Source: Myxococcales bacterium
GTDB taxonomy: Bacteria; Myxococcota_A; Polyangia; Fen-1088
Direction: 5' to 3'
DNA: 5,166 nucleotides
NCBI GenBank assembly: GCA_003170035.1
Contig: PMZX01000222.1
Location: 1 to 5,166, forward strand
Shown piece after piece: positions 1 through 5,165 of this stretch (positions are counted from its first letter, which is position 1; each line of letters opens with the position of its first letter). The notes beneath the pieces are model-generated. The model saw nothing but the letters and a program-made list of their open reading frames with translations, had not been told where the DNA came from and made no database searches. The position numbers and the translations under genes were made by a program.

Positions 1-117
1 TCGGGCGGAACCACCAGTTCCGGGGGAGTTTCGGTTTCAGGAGGCTCCAGCGCGACAGGTGGCTCTGGTGGTCGCTCTGGGTCCAGCGGGACTGCGGGCT
101 CCACCGGGACCGGCAGC
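1..117 (+). other. Gly/Ser/Thr-rich low-complexity linker of the GH43 protein
   Basis: Residues 1-39 of the partial protein are almost only Gly, Ser, Thr, Ala and Val, with repeated SGG, TGG and GSSG steps, ending just before Cys40. Such linkers commonly separate a signal peptide or lipid anchor from a folded domain in secreted myxobacterial proteins. It is probably a flexible spacer that holds the hydrolase away from the membrane. Its left boundary lies outside the window. Confidence 0.7.
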
Positions 118-1146
118 TGCGGTGCGGTTGCGGGTGTCGTTGGGGTTCTCACCGACCCTGGCCCCGGCTCCACGGGCGATGTCTCGCCGCCCAACCCACC
201 GGGCATCAGTTTCAAGGACACCGACGGTGCTCTGGTCAACGCCCACGGTGGCGGCATCATCCGGGTGTGCGACACCTTCTACTTGCACGGCGAGTACTTC
301 TTGAGCAGCACGACTGACAACGACTTCAATGGTTTTTCGATGTACTCGTCCAAAGACCTGGCCACATGGAAGAAGGAGGGGAACAATGGGATCATCCTGC
401 CCCAGCAGTCGGGTGGCCAGCTCGGGCCAAACCGAAAGGGTGAAAGGCCGCATATCATAAAGTGTCCCGCCACCGGCGAATTCGTTCTCTACGCCCATTC
501 AGCCGATATCACCTATCAGGCGGACAAGGAAGTCGTGTACGCGACCTCGCCTACTGTCAACGCTGTCTACAGCTTCAAGGGGTCTCTCCTGAGCTCAAGC
601 GGAGCGATTGCCGCCCACAGCGATATGAGCGCCTACGCAGACGAGACCGGTGCCTATGTCATTACAGAAAGTGGCCACGTCTTTACCCTGTCCAGCGACT
701 GTCACAGCTGGACGTCGGACAAGCAGTTCTCAGCGCTGAACGGGACAACCGGTGGCATTGAAGCGCCTACGGTTTTCAAGGCCAATGGCACCTATTATTT
801 TGTCGGCTCCGACAAGACAGGGTGGCGAGCCAACGATGATTTCTACTCCACCGCGTCCTCCATGAATGGGCCGTGGACATACAAGGGATACATTGCACCA
901 GCCGGCAAGAAGACCTGGATGACCCAGAGTACTTGGGTTCAGCCCATCGTGGGAAGCCAGGGAACTGTCTTCATGTACTGGGGCGATCACTGGTATGGGA
1001 ACCAGGACACCACCAATCCCGGTGTGCACAACTACCTGACGACATATGTATTCCAGCCACTGATCTTCACCAACGGAACGACATTGATGCCGACCTACCT
1101 GGCCAGTTGGAAGATCGACATCGGTGCCGGCACCTGGTCGCAATAG
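1..1146 (+). CDS. Secreted GH43 glycoside hydrolase, exo-beta-1,3-galactanase-like (5' end missing)
   Basis: The reading frame is open from the first base to a TAG at 1144-1146, giving 381 residues with the true start off the left edge (numbering here starts at base 1). Residues 1-39 are a Gly/Ser/Thr-rich linker, so a signal peptide or lipobox probably precedes the window. The rest reads as a complete five-bladed beta-propeller GH43 domain. It opens with DTDGALVNAHGGG (73-85) and has YSSKDLATW, ERPHII (E148), HSDMSAY (D208), IEAPTVFKANGTYYF (E254), SDKTGW, NGPWTYKG, MTQSTWV (Q309) and YWGDHWYG. The order and spacing of E148, D208, E254 and Q309 resemble the active site described for fungal exo-beta-1,3-galactanases, where Glu is the acid and Gln stands in for the usual Asp base. 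Family knowledge suggests release of galactose from beta-1,3-galactan side-chain-bearing polymers such as arabinogalactan. The exact substrate is inferred. No carbohydrate-binding module follows the domain. Base composition is lower in GC than the next gene. The family call is fairly sure, the substrate less so. Confidence 0.78.
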   Translation, partial: SGGTTSSGGVSVSGGSSATGGSGGRSGSSGTAGSTGTGSCGAVAGVVGVLTDPGPGSTGDVSPPNPPGISFKDTDGALVNAHGGGIIRVCDTFYLHGEYFLSSTTDNDFNGFSMYSSKDLATWKKEGNNGIILPQQSGGQLGPNRKGERPHIIKCPATGEFVLYAHSADITYQADKEVVYATSPTVNAVYSFKGSLLSSSGAIAAHSDMSAYADETGAYVITESGHVFTLSSDCHSWTSDKQFSALNGTTGGIEAPTVFKANGTYYFVGSDKTGWRANDDFYSTASSMNGPWTYKGYIAPAGKKTWMTQSTWVQPIVGSQGTVFMYWGDHWYGNQDTTNPGVHNYLTTYVFQPLIFTNGTTLMPTYLASWKIDIGAGTWSQ

Positions 1147-1158
1147 CGGTGTGACCGC
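1146..1158. repeat. Short inverted repeat at the end of the GH43 gene
   Basis: GCGGT (1146-1150), loop GTG, then ACCGC (1154-1158) form a perfect 5-bp stem that starts on the last base of the GH43 stop codon. No T-run follows, so it is not a classical intrinsic terminator. It may be chance, or part of a weak 3' structure together with the dyad just downstream. Confidence 0.3.
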
Positions 1159-1167
1159 ATCCCCGAT

Positions 1168-1185
1168 CGTCACCACATCGTGACG
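1168..1185. repeat. Intergenic dyad CGTCAC-N6-GTGACG
   Basis: CGTCAC (1168-1173) and GTGACG (1180-1185) are perfect reverse complements around a six-base spacer. The dyad lies in the 56-base gap, about 17 bases before the glycosyltransferase start. A third GTGAC occurs at 1151-1155. It could be a hairpin at the end of the GH43 transcript or an operator-like site. No T-run follows, and I cannot name a regulator with this half-site. Confidence 0.3.
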
Positions 1186-1202
1186 CATGATATAGATGGC
1201 GC

Positions 1203-2471
1203 ATGAGCGCGCCAGACGACCAATCTCCCAGGTCGAGCCCGTCCCCTGTGCCCTTCGCGGCGCGTACGCTGGCGTGGTGGGGCAGGCGCAGCTCGGCAGT
1301 CCTGTCTTGGGCCGCGGCGCTCATGGCGCTGGCAGCACTGGGCTGGCTGTCCTACCAGACATGGCGCCTGCTGTGGCAGCCACCGCCGTGGGGCGCGATC
1401 GATCTGCGGCAGCGCTGGAACGAAACGCGGGCCTTGTTCGAGGGGCGGGCGGTGTACCGGGTGATCGGCACGGCCTCGTACCCCCCGGCATCGATGACCA
1501 TGCTATGGCCGCTCCTGGGCTGGCTACGCTTCCGGACGGTGCGCTGGCTGTGGGCCCTGCTCACCGCCGGCACGTTGATCTGGATGATTCGAGCCGTGGC
1601 GCGCGACAGCGGGGCCACCACCAGGGCAGAGCGCCGCCTGGCCATGCTGTTGCCACTGGGGATGTACGCGACCGGTGCCGCCACGGGAAACGCACAACTC
1701 ACCGTACCCGTGGTTGCTTGCTTGCTCGCCAGCTTGCCCGTCCTGCTGCGCGAGAATAGGGCTCTGCAATTGGCGCTGGCTGTCCTCTGTTTTGTCGGGG
1801 CCCTGGTCAAGCCCTCACTCGCGGCGCCCTTTTTCTGGATAGTGCTGTTCCGTCCCAAGGGGCCGCTTCCGGCCATCGCGATCGTGGCCATCTACTTGGG
1901 GCTCACGGCGGTGCCGGGGCTGGTACAGCCCATGAGCCCGGTCCAGTTGAGCCACGACTTCTTGGTGCGGACCGAAGGCAACTCGGCCTGGGGCGCCGCA
2001 CACCAAGGTCACGCCAATCTGCACACCTGGTTCGGTGCCGCGGGCCGACCGGCCTGGGACACAGCGGGCTCGCTCGTGGTCCTGGGACTTCTCGGGGTGT
2101 GGACCTGGCGCCATCGACGTGCCGACCCCTGGCTGCTGATGAGCGCCGCCGCGTTTGCCGCGCGTTTATGGACCTATCACGGCTGGTACGACGATCTCCT
2201 CATGCTCATTCCCATGATCGCGCTGTTCCGTCTCGCCAAGCAGAGTGCGACGGATAGGCAGAAGGTGTGGGCCGGGTCGCTGCTGGCGGCCATGGTGTGC
2301 AGCACTGTCGCGCCGGGCGGTCTGTATCTGCTGCCTCCGCCCTGGAACAAGGCCTACGTCGCGGCTCAGGTGGCGGTCTGGCTCACGGCATGCGTGTTCC
2401 TACTGCGGGCGACCAAGAGATCGCCCGCAGCCGATGAGCCACTGTTAGCGTCGTCGGCGCCGCAGCAATAG
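1203..2471 (+). CDS. GT87-type (DUF2029) polytopic membrane glycosyltransferase
   Basis: This 422-residue protein has about ten hydrophobic segments, beginning at roughly residues 32-52 and ending at 384-402. It follows the GT-C fold plan of GT87, the family of mycobacterial mannosyltransferase PimE. A first helix is followed by an acidic loop (AIDLRQRWNETRALFEGRAVY, with D67 placed like the catalytic Asp of the family). Next come YPPA (93-96), a helix pair, TGNAQ (161-165), the VGALVKPS helix start (198-205) and a late aromatic/His/Asp loop with WTYHGWYDD (323-331). Such enzymes use polyprenyl-phosphate sugars and act on the outer face of the inner membrane. Donor sugar and acceptor cannot be read here. 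ATG 1203 is chosen because an in-frame stop lies at 1188-1190 and the next ATG (codon 41) would cut the first helix. No good Shine-Dalgarno precedes it. It follows the GH43 gene by 56 bases on the same strand and overlaps the convergent gene by 27 bases. Confidence 0.8.
   Translation: MSAPDDQSPRSSPSPVPFAARTLAWWGRRSSAVLSWAAALMALAALGWLSYQTWRLLWQPPPWGAIDLRQRWNETRALFEGRAVYRVIGTASYPPASMTMLWPLLGWLRFRTVRWLWALLTAGTLIWMIRAVARDSGATTRAERRLAMLLPLGMYATGAATGNAQLTVPVVACLLASLPVLLRENRALQLALAVLCFVGALVKPSLAAPFFWIVLFRPKGPLPAIAIVAIYLGLTAVPGLVQPMSPVQLSHDFLVRTEGNSAWGAAHQGHANLHTWFGAAGRPAWDTAGSLVVLGLLGVWTWRHRRADPWLLMSAAAFAARLWTYHGWYDDLLMLIPMIALFRLAKQSATDRQKVWAGSLLAAMVCSTVAPGGLYLLPPPWNKAYVAAQVAVWLTACVFLLRATKRSPAADEPLLASSAPQQ
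2403..2430 (-). terminator. Perfect 10-bp inverted repeat, candidate U-less terminator of the surface-protein gene
   Basis: CTGCGGGCGA (2403-2412) and TCGCCCGCAG (2421-2430) are exact reverse complements around an eight-base loop. Read on the minus strand, the hairpin begins 14 bases after the TAA of the surface-protein gene, where a terminator would be expected. On the plus strand it falls inside codons 401-410 of the glycosyltransferase gene. Neither side is followed by a T-run, so termination would have to be U-independent, or the hairpin may instead stabilise the 3' end of the mRNA. The repeat is certain; its role is inferred. Confidence 0.5.
2445..2471. other. Convergent gene overlap, 27 bases in antiparallel codon register
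   Basis: The glycosyltransferase stop (TAG, 2469-2471) is read as CTA (Leu) in the opposite gene. That gene's stop (TAA, complement of 2445-2447) is read as TTA (Leu) in the glycosyltransferase. The codons face each other exactly, so LASSAPQQ on one strand opposes LLLRRRRR on the other. The two messages must share at least these bases. Confidence 0.85.
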
Positions 2472-5165
2472 GCCGAAGGCGCTCACCAGGAAGAAGGTGA
2501 AGAGCCCGGGTGCGCTGTCCCGCACTGGATTCACGGCGCAGAATCCGGAACCCATGATCTTCCCCATCCCGACCACCACCGCCGCGTCCGGAATTGGGCC
2601 GACCGGCACGGCCGCATCAGCAACCGGGGGGATCACTGCCGCGTCCGGCGTCAGCACGATAGCCTGATCAGGCTTCGCGCCTGCGTCGCTGGTTGGCGGA
2701 TCCACGACCACCTGGGCGTCCGACGCGCTCGCCTCGGGCCCACTTGCCTCGGCGATTGCATCCTCTGCGCCCAGCGCATCGGCGTCTGAGCCAGCGGCCT
2801 GCGCATCCAGATTCCCGACAGGCACATCTCGGTTCGGGGCGAGGTCGGCTGCCACTGCGACATCCTTGGCCGCATCCAAGACCACAGTGCCCGGTCCATC
2901 AGTGGCGCTGTCGAGTTTCGGACCGGTGTCGACAGGCGCGGCTGTATCCACTATCGGAACGTCGGTCGCCTCCCCATCCGGGGCAGCATCTTCGGTCCCC
3001 TCCGCGTCGACGCCGCCATCCAGGCCCGTGCCATGTATCTCCCAGGGGTAGGTGGCGGGATCGGGATCCACGTTGCCTGCCAGATCTCGGGCACGCACGT
3101 ACAGTGTGTAGGATCCGTCGGAAAGCCCAGTGATCGTGTAGTCGGCCGGGCATGCAGCAAAGGCCGCTGTGCCCAGGTGGCACTCGAAGGTGACACCCGG
3201 CTCGCCGCCGTCGCCCAACTCATTGCTGGAGAAGACAAAGTGTGCGGTGGACGTGCTGCTCACAGCGCCGGGACCGGACAGGATGGAGGTGTCCGGCGCA
3301 ACCGTGTCCACCGTCCAATCGTAATGGACGGAGGCGCCCACGTTGCCATTGATATCGGTGGCCTGCACGTCGAGAGAGTGCGGTCCGTCGGTCAGGTCAC
3401 CGGTCGTGTAGGCGGTCGCCGAGCAGGGCGCGTAGGTTGTGCTATCCAGGTTGCATTCGAAGCTGACCCCGCTCTGCGGGCTGGTGAAGGTGAAGGCCCC
3501 TGATTTCACGTTTGTGTGAGCGTCGGGGTAGGTAGCGATCACCGTGGTCGGGCTGGTGCAATACAGGATGGCCGCGGCACTGTCATCGACGATGCCGACG
3601 TGGCCTGCGGTCGCGCCATTGGACGAGAACTGGGCCACACCGCTCGAGTCGGTCGTGCCGTTCAGGCCAGGATCAGCCGAGACCGCTGCGGGCGTGCCAC
3701 CGGACAAGGCGACGTAGCCACCGCCGCCGCCTCCACCAGGACCTTCGGCCTCGGGGGTGCCAGCGAGGTGCTGGCTGCCGCCGTTGCCTCCATCCGCCGC
3801 CACTGAGATTCCCGAGAGCGCAGCCGCATGAACCACCACCGTGCCGCCGCCGCCGCCGCCGCCCGGGCCGTCGCCCGAAAGCGCAGTTCCGGAGTTGGCG
3901 CCCCCCCCGACTCCGCCGTTTGCCAAGATGCTGCCGCCGCCAGTAACCGTTCCCGCGATCACGAAGACCAGCCCGCCGCCGGCGCCGCCTGGGCCAGTGA
4001 AGCCGTTGTTTCCGTCGCCCGCGCCGCCACCGCCGCCCAGAAAGAGCCGCGCACTCGCGCCGCCGGTGCTGCTCACGAGCGGGCGCCCACCCAGTCCGCC
4101 GCGTTCGCGCCGGCAGTTGCCGCCCCAATCGCAACTGGCATCTATTGGCGGCCCAGCCGTGGTGGGATTCAGGGTGCCCGACGCCGAGTAGGTGTAGCCG
4201 CCGCGGCCACCACCGGGAGAATTGGTGAAATCGCCGTCCAGGGCATAGCCGGGGTCCAGGGCCCAGGCGGTCGCGTCGTTGGCAACACTGTGCAACATCA
4301 CGCCTTGGCCGTTCCAGATCATTGCGCTGGCGGCGTCTGTGGCGTCAATGGCCGTGGCGTTGGCTCCACCACCGCCGCCGCCGTTGTGCCAGTTGCCGCC
4401 GCCCCCTCCGTTGGCAGGCGCCCCCCGGCCATATTGGCCGGAGAACAGATTGTCGTAGTCGGCGGGCGCTCCTGCGATGCTCTCACCCTTCTGGCCGCCG
4501 GCGGTCGCGAGGTTCGAGCGGTAGGTAGTCAAGTCCGTCGCCGCGGAATCTGCGCCGGTGTGGGTTGTGCCGCCACGGAACCCCTTGGCGCTGACGTCGA
4601 TGGTTCCATCGAGCTCCAAGGTCGTCGCGGCCTGCACCGCAACCACGCCACCCACCGTCCCATTCCACGCGGTCGCGGTGATGGAACCTCCGCTGCTGAT
4701 GGTCAACGTCGTGTACTGCGGGACGCGGATGACCTGCGCCTTGCCCGCCACGGTGTAGGACTTCTTCAGATTGCAGGCCAAGGTGATCGTATTTCCCGAA
4801 ATGCTCGCCACCCCGGCCAGTTCGTAGTTGCCGGCGTTGTTGAGGCTGGTGACGTTTCCGTAGTTCGAGATTCCTCCGGTGGTGGTATCGGCGGCGTTGA
4901 TGGTGGCGCCAGCCATCTGGACGATGAGCAGCAGATCCCCGACAGCCAGGGGCTGCAGCCCGCCATCCGTGCCCTCGGTCGAGGCCAGGTCGGAGATGGC
5001 GGCCACGGTCACGGTGAGGCTGCCGGCGTTCGCATTTACCGCCAGCGCTGAATACTTGTTGACGACGGTGTTGGCCGCACTCACCGTGCGGGCACCGTCC
5101 TTGCCCACCAGGGCCTGCTCGGCCACCTCTCCGTTTGCGCCCTTGCGCGTGGACGACTTGCAGCC
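2445..5165 (-). CDS. AgmC-like modular surface protein, glycine-rich, with C-terminal sorting tail (5' end missing)
   Basis: The frame is open to the window edge. A GTG at 5126 is the first start-like codon, but it is unlikely to be the real start: the frame continues upstream as GCKSSTRKGANGE, and the GGAGAG before it lies directly against the codon. Numbering from that GTG (893 residues), the order is as follows. Residues 14-185 are an N-terminal beta-rich domain of AgmC type (DGARTVSAANTVVNKYSAL, AVGDLLLIVQMAGAT, AQVIRVPQYTTLTI). Residues 186-490 are glycine-rich, with CDWGGNC and three 42-residue repeats. Residues 533-608 and 611-697 are two Ig-like repeats. Residues 700-853 are an acidic stalk. 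Residues 856-893 hold a Cys, a transmembrane helix and RRRRR. AgmC was named from adventurous gliding motility screens in Myxococcus xanthus, and proteins of this design are common in myxobacteria, so a gliding role here is not shown. A large exported, anchored surface or adhesin-like protein is the safest reading. Confidence 0.75.
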   Translation of the reverse strand, partial: GCKSSTRKGANGEVAEQALVGKDGARTVSAANTVVNKYSALAVNANAGSLTVTVAAISDLASTEGTDGGLQPLAVGDLLLIVQMAGATINAADTTTGGISNYGNVTSLNNAGNYELAGVASISGNTITLACNLKKSYTVAGKAQVIRVPQYTTLTISSGGSITATAWNGTVGGVVAVQAATTLELDGTIDVSAKGFRGGTTHTGADSAATDLTTYRSNLATAGGQKGESIAGAPADYDNLFSGQYGRGAPANGGGGGNWHNGGGGGGANATAIDATDAASAMIWNGQGVMLHSVANDATAWALDPGYALDGDFTNSPGGGRGGYTYSASGTLNPTTAGPPIDASCDWGGNCRRERGGLGGRPLVSSTGGASARLFLGGGGGAGDGNNGFTGPGGAGGGLVFVIAGTVTGGGSILANGGVGGGANSGTALSGDGPGGGGGGGTVVVHAAALSGISVAADGGNGGSQHLAGTPEAEGPGGGGGGGYVALSGGTPAAVSADPGLNGTTDSSGVAQFSSNGATAGHVGIVDDSAAAILYCTSPTTVIATYPDAHTNVKSGAFTFTSPQSGVSFECNLDSTTYAPCSATAYTTGDLTDGPHSLDVQATDINGNVGASVHYDWTVDTVAPDTSILSGPGAVSSTSTAHFVFSSNELGDGGEPGVTFECHLGTAAFAACPADYTITGLSDGSYTLYVRARDLAGNVDPDPATYPWEIHGTGLDGGVDAEGTEDAAPDGEATDVPIVDTAAPVDTGPKLDSATDGPGTVVLDAAKDVAVAADLAPNRDVPVGNLDAQAAGSDADALGAEDAIAEASGPEASASDAQVVVDPPTSDAGAKPDQAIVLTPDAAVIPPVADAAVPVGPIPDAAVVVGMGKIMGSGFCAVNPVRDSAPGLFTFFLVSAFGLLLRRRRR
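2448..2561 (-). other. C-terminal sorting tail, MYXO-CTERM-like variant
   Basis: The last 38 residues have the three parts of a bacterial C-terminal sorting signal. There is a short motif with a cysteine (GSGFCAV, C863), a hydrophobic helix at about 872-888, and five terminal arginines. In M. xanthus, MYXO-CTERM proteins of this plan depend on the intramembrane protease myxosortase, and the Cys is needed. This tail differs in having about ten residues (NPVRDSAPGL) between Cys and helix, so it may be a sister signal. The architecture is clear; the processing enzyme is inferred. Confidence 0.65.
2568..3029 (-). other. Acidic Asp/Ala/Pro/Val-rich stalk of the surface protein
   Basis: Residues 700-853 contain about 24 Asp and 6 Glu against 4 Lys/Arg, with no Cys and no aromatic residue. 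Short motifs recur, such as PDAAV twice and ADAAV. The segment is predicted to be disordered and extended. Its place directly before the membrane tail suits a spacer that lifts the folded parts away from the envelope. Confidence 0.65.
3036..3530 (-). repeat. Two Ig-like repeats of the surface protein
   Basis: Residues 533-608 and 611-697 share a pattern: a Phe-rich strand (FTFTSP / FVFSSN), FEC-x9-C (C558/C568 and C649/C659), a strand ending in L(T/S)DG, then (H/Y)(S/T)L-x-V-x-A-x-D-x-x-GNV and a closing W. The equal ten-residue Cys spacing suggests one disulfide per repeat. The second repeat opens with PDTSILSGP, a form common in AgmC-type and other myxobacterial surface proteins. These are probably beta-sandwich spacer or adhesion domains. 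Confidence 0.7.
3843..3863. repeat. Perfect (GCC)7 trinucleotide tract
   Basis: Seven identical GCC triplets on the plus strand are read as seven GGC glycine codons (residues 422-428) in the surface-protein gene. Uniform codon use over the run suggests growth by replication slippage. Changes would be in frame and only alter the length of the glycine run. Confidence 0.8.
3901..3908. repeat. C8 homopolymer inside the surface-protein gene
   Basis: Eight consecutive C on the plus strand (G8 in the coding sense) encode part of Gly407-409. A gain or loss of one base would shift frame before the Ig repeats, stalk and membrane tail, so it could switch anchoring on and off. It may equally be a by-product of glycine codons or a place where sequencing errs. 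Confidence 0.5.
4572..5087 (-). other. AgmC-type N-terminal domain of the surface protein
   Basis: Residues 14-185 form a cysteine-poor, beta-rich unit. It contains TVSAANTVVNKYSAL, a GSLTVTVAA strand, AVGDLLLIVQMAGATIN, NNAGNYELAGVASISGNTIT, LKKSYTVAGKAQVIRVPQY and ATAWNGTVGGVVAVQA. It closes with LDGTIDVSAKGFRGG, which leads into the glycine-rich part. I recognise this order of motifs from AgmC-like myxobacterial proteins. The biochemical function of the domain is unknown to me. Confidence 0.6.
5160..5165 (-). other. Probable lipobox end (Gly-Cys) of the surface protein
   Basis: The first two codons visible at the right edge are Gly and Cys, followed by KSSTRKGANGE, a polar stretch before the first domain. 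This is how the mature end of a bacterial lipoprotein looks (L-A/S-G/A-C, then a small or polar linker). The hydrophobic part of the signal peptide would lie outside the window, so only two of the four lipobox positions can be seen. Confidence 0.45.

Larger units (their letters stand above)
3657..3995 (-). repeat. Three glycine-rich repeats of about 42 residues (126 bases)
   Basis: The dipeptide GP followed by a glycine run starts at residues 378, 420 and 462, exactly 42 apart. Each unit reads GPGG-(A/G)-GGG, then a short hydrophobic strand (LVFV, TVVV, YVAL), then A-(N/D)-GG or ADPG about 24 residues into the unit. The units have diverged at protein level, so this is an old duplication. The alternation of glycine runs and strands suggests a packed glycine-rich fold such as a beta-helix or polyglycine-II bundle, which is inferred. 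Confidence 0.65.

Noticed and set aside
265..267. GTG at 265 as the start of the GH43 protein
   Set aside because: The frame is open upstream to base 1, and a start here would remove the DTDG-AHGGG motif of the first propeller blade.
37..498. Minus-strand open frame opposite the GH43 gene
   Set aside because: The plus-strand frame carries conserved GH43 motifs throughout. The antisense product shows no family features.
1196..1759. Plus-strand open frame starting seven bases before the glycosyltransferase
   Set aside because: It is a different frame of the same DNA, Arg/Gly/Ala-rich and without helices. The glycosyltransferase frame is clearly the coding one.
1352..1891. Minus-strand open frame inside the glycosyltransferase gene
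   Set aside because: It is antisense to conserved GT87 motifs and membrane helices, and its Arg/Ser/Ala-rich product looks like a composition shadow.
3657..4450. CRISPR-like or tandem DNA repeat from the many CCGCC runs
   Set aside because: The runs are glycine codons within an intact reading frame. There are no constant direct repeats with unique spacers.
3828..5051. Long open frame on the plus strand (about 407 codons) across the surface-protein gene
   Set aside because: It is rich in Ala, Gly, Arg and Val with no recognisable domain and lies fully antisense to a gene with clear domain structure. Long open shadows are expected opposite GC-rich glycine codons.
5124..5126. GTG (minus strand) as the true start of the surface protein
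   Set aside because: No signal peptide would follow it, the purine run lies directly against the codon, and the frame continues upstream with a lipoprotein-like Gly-Cys segment.
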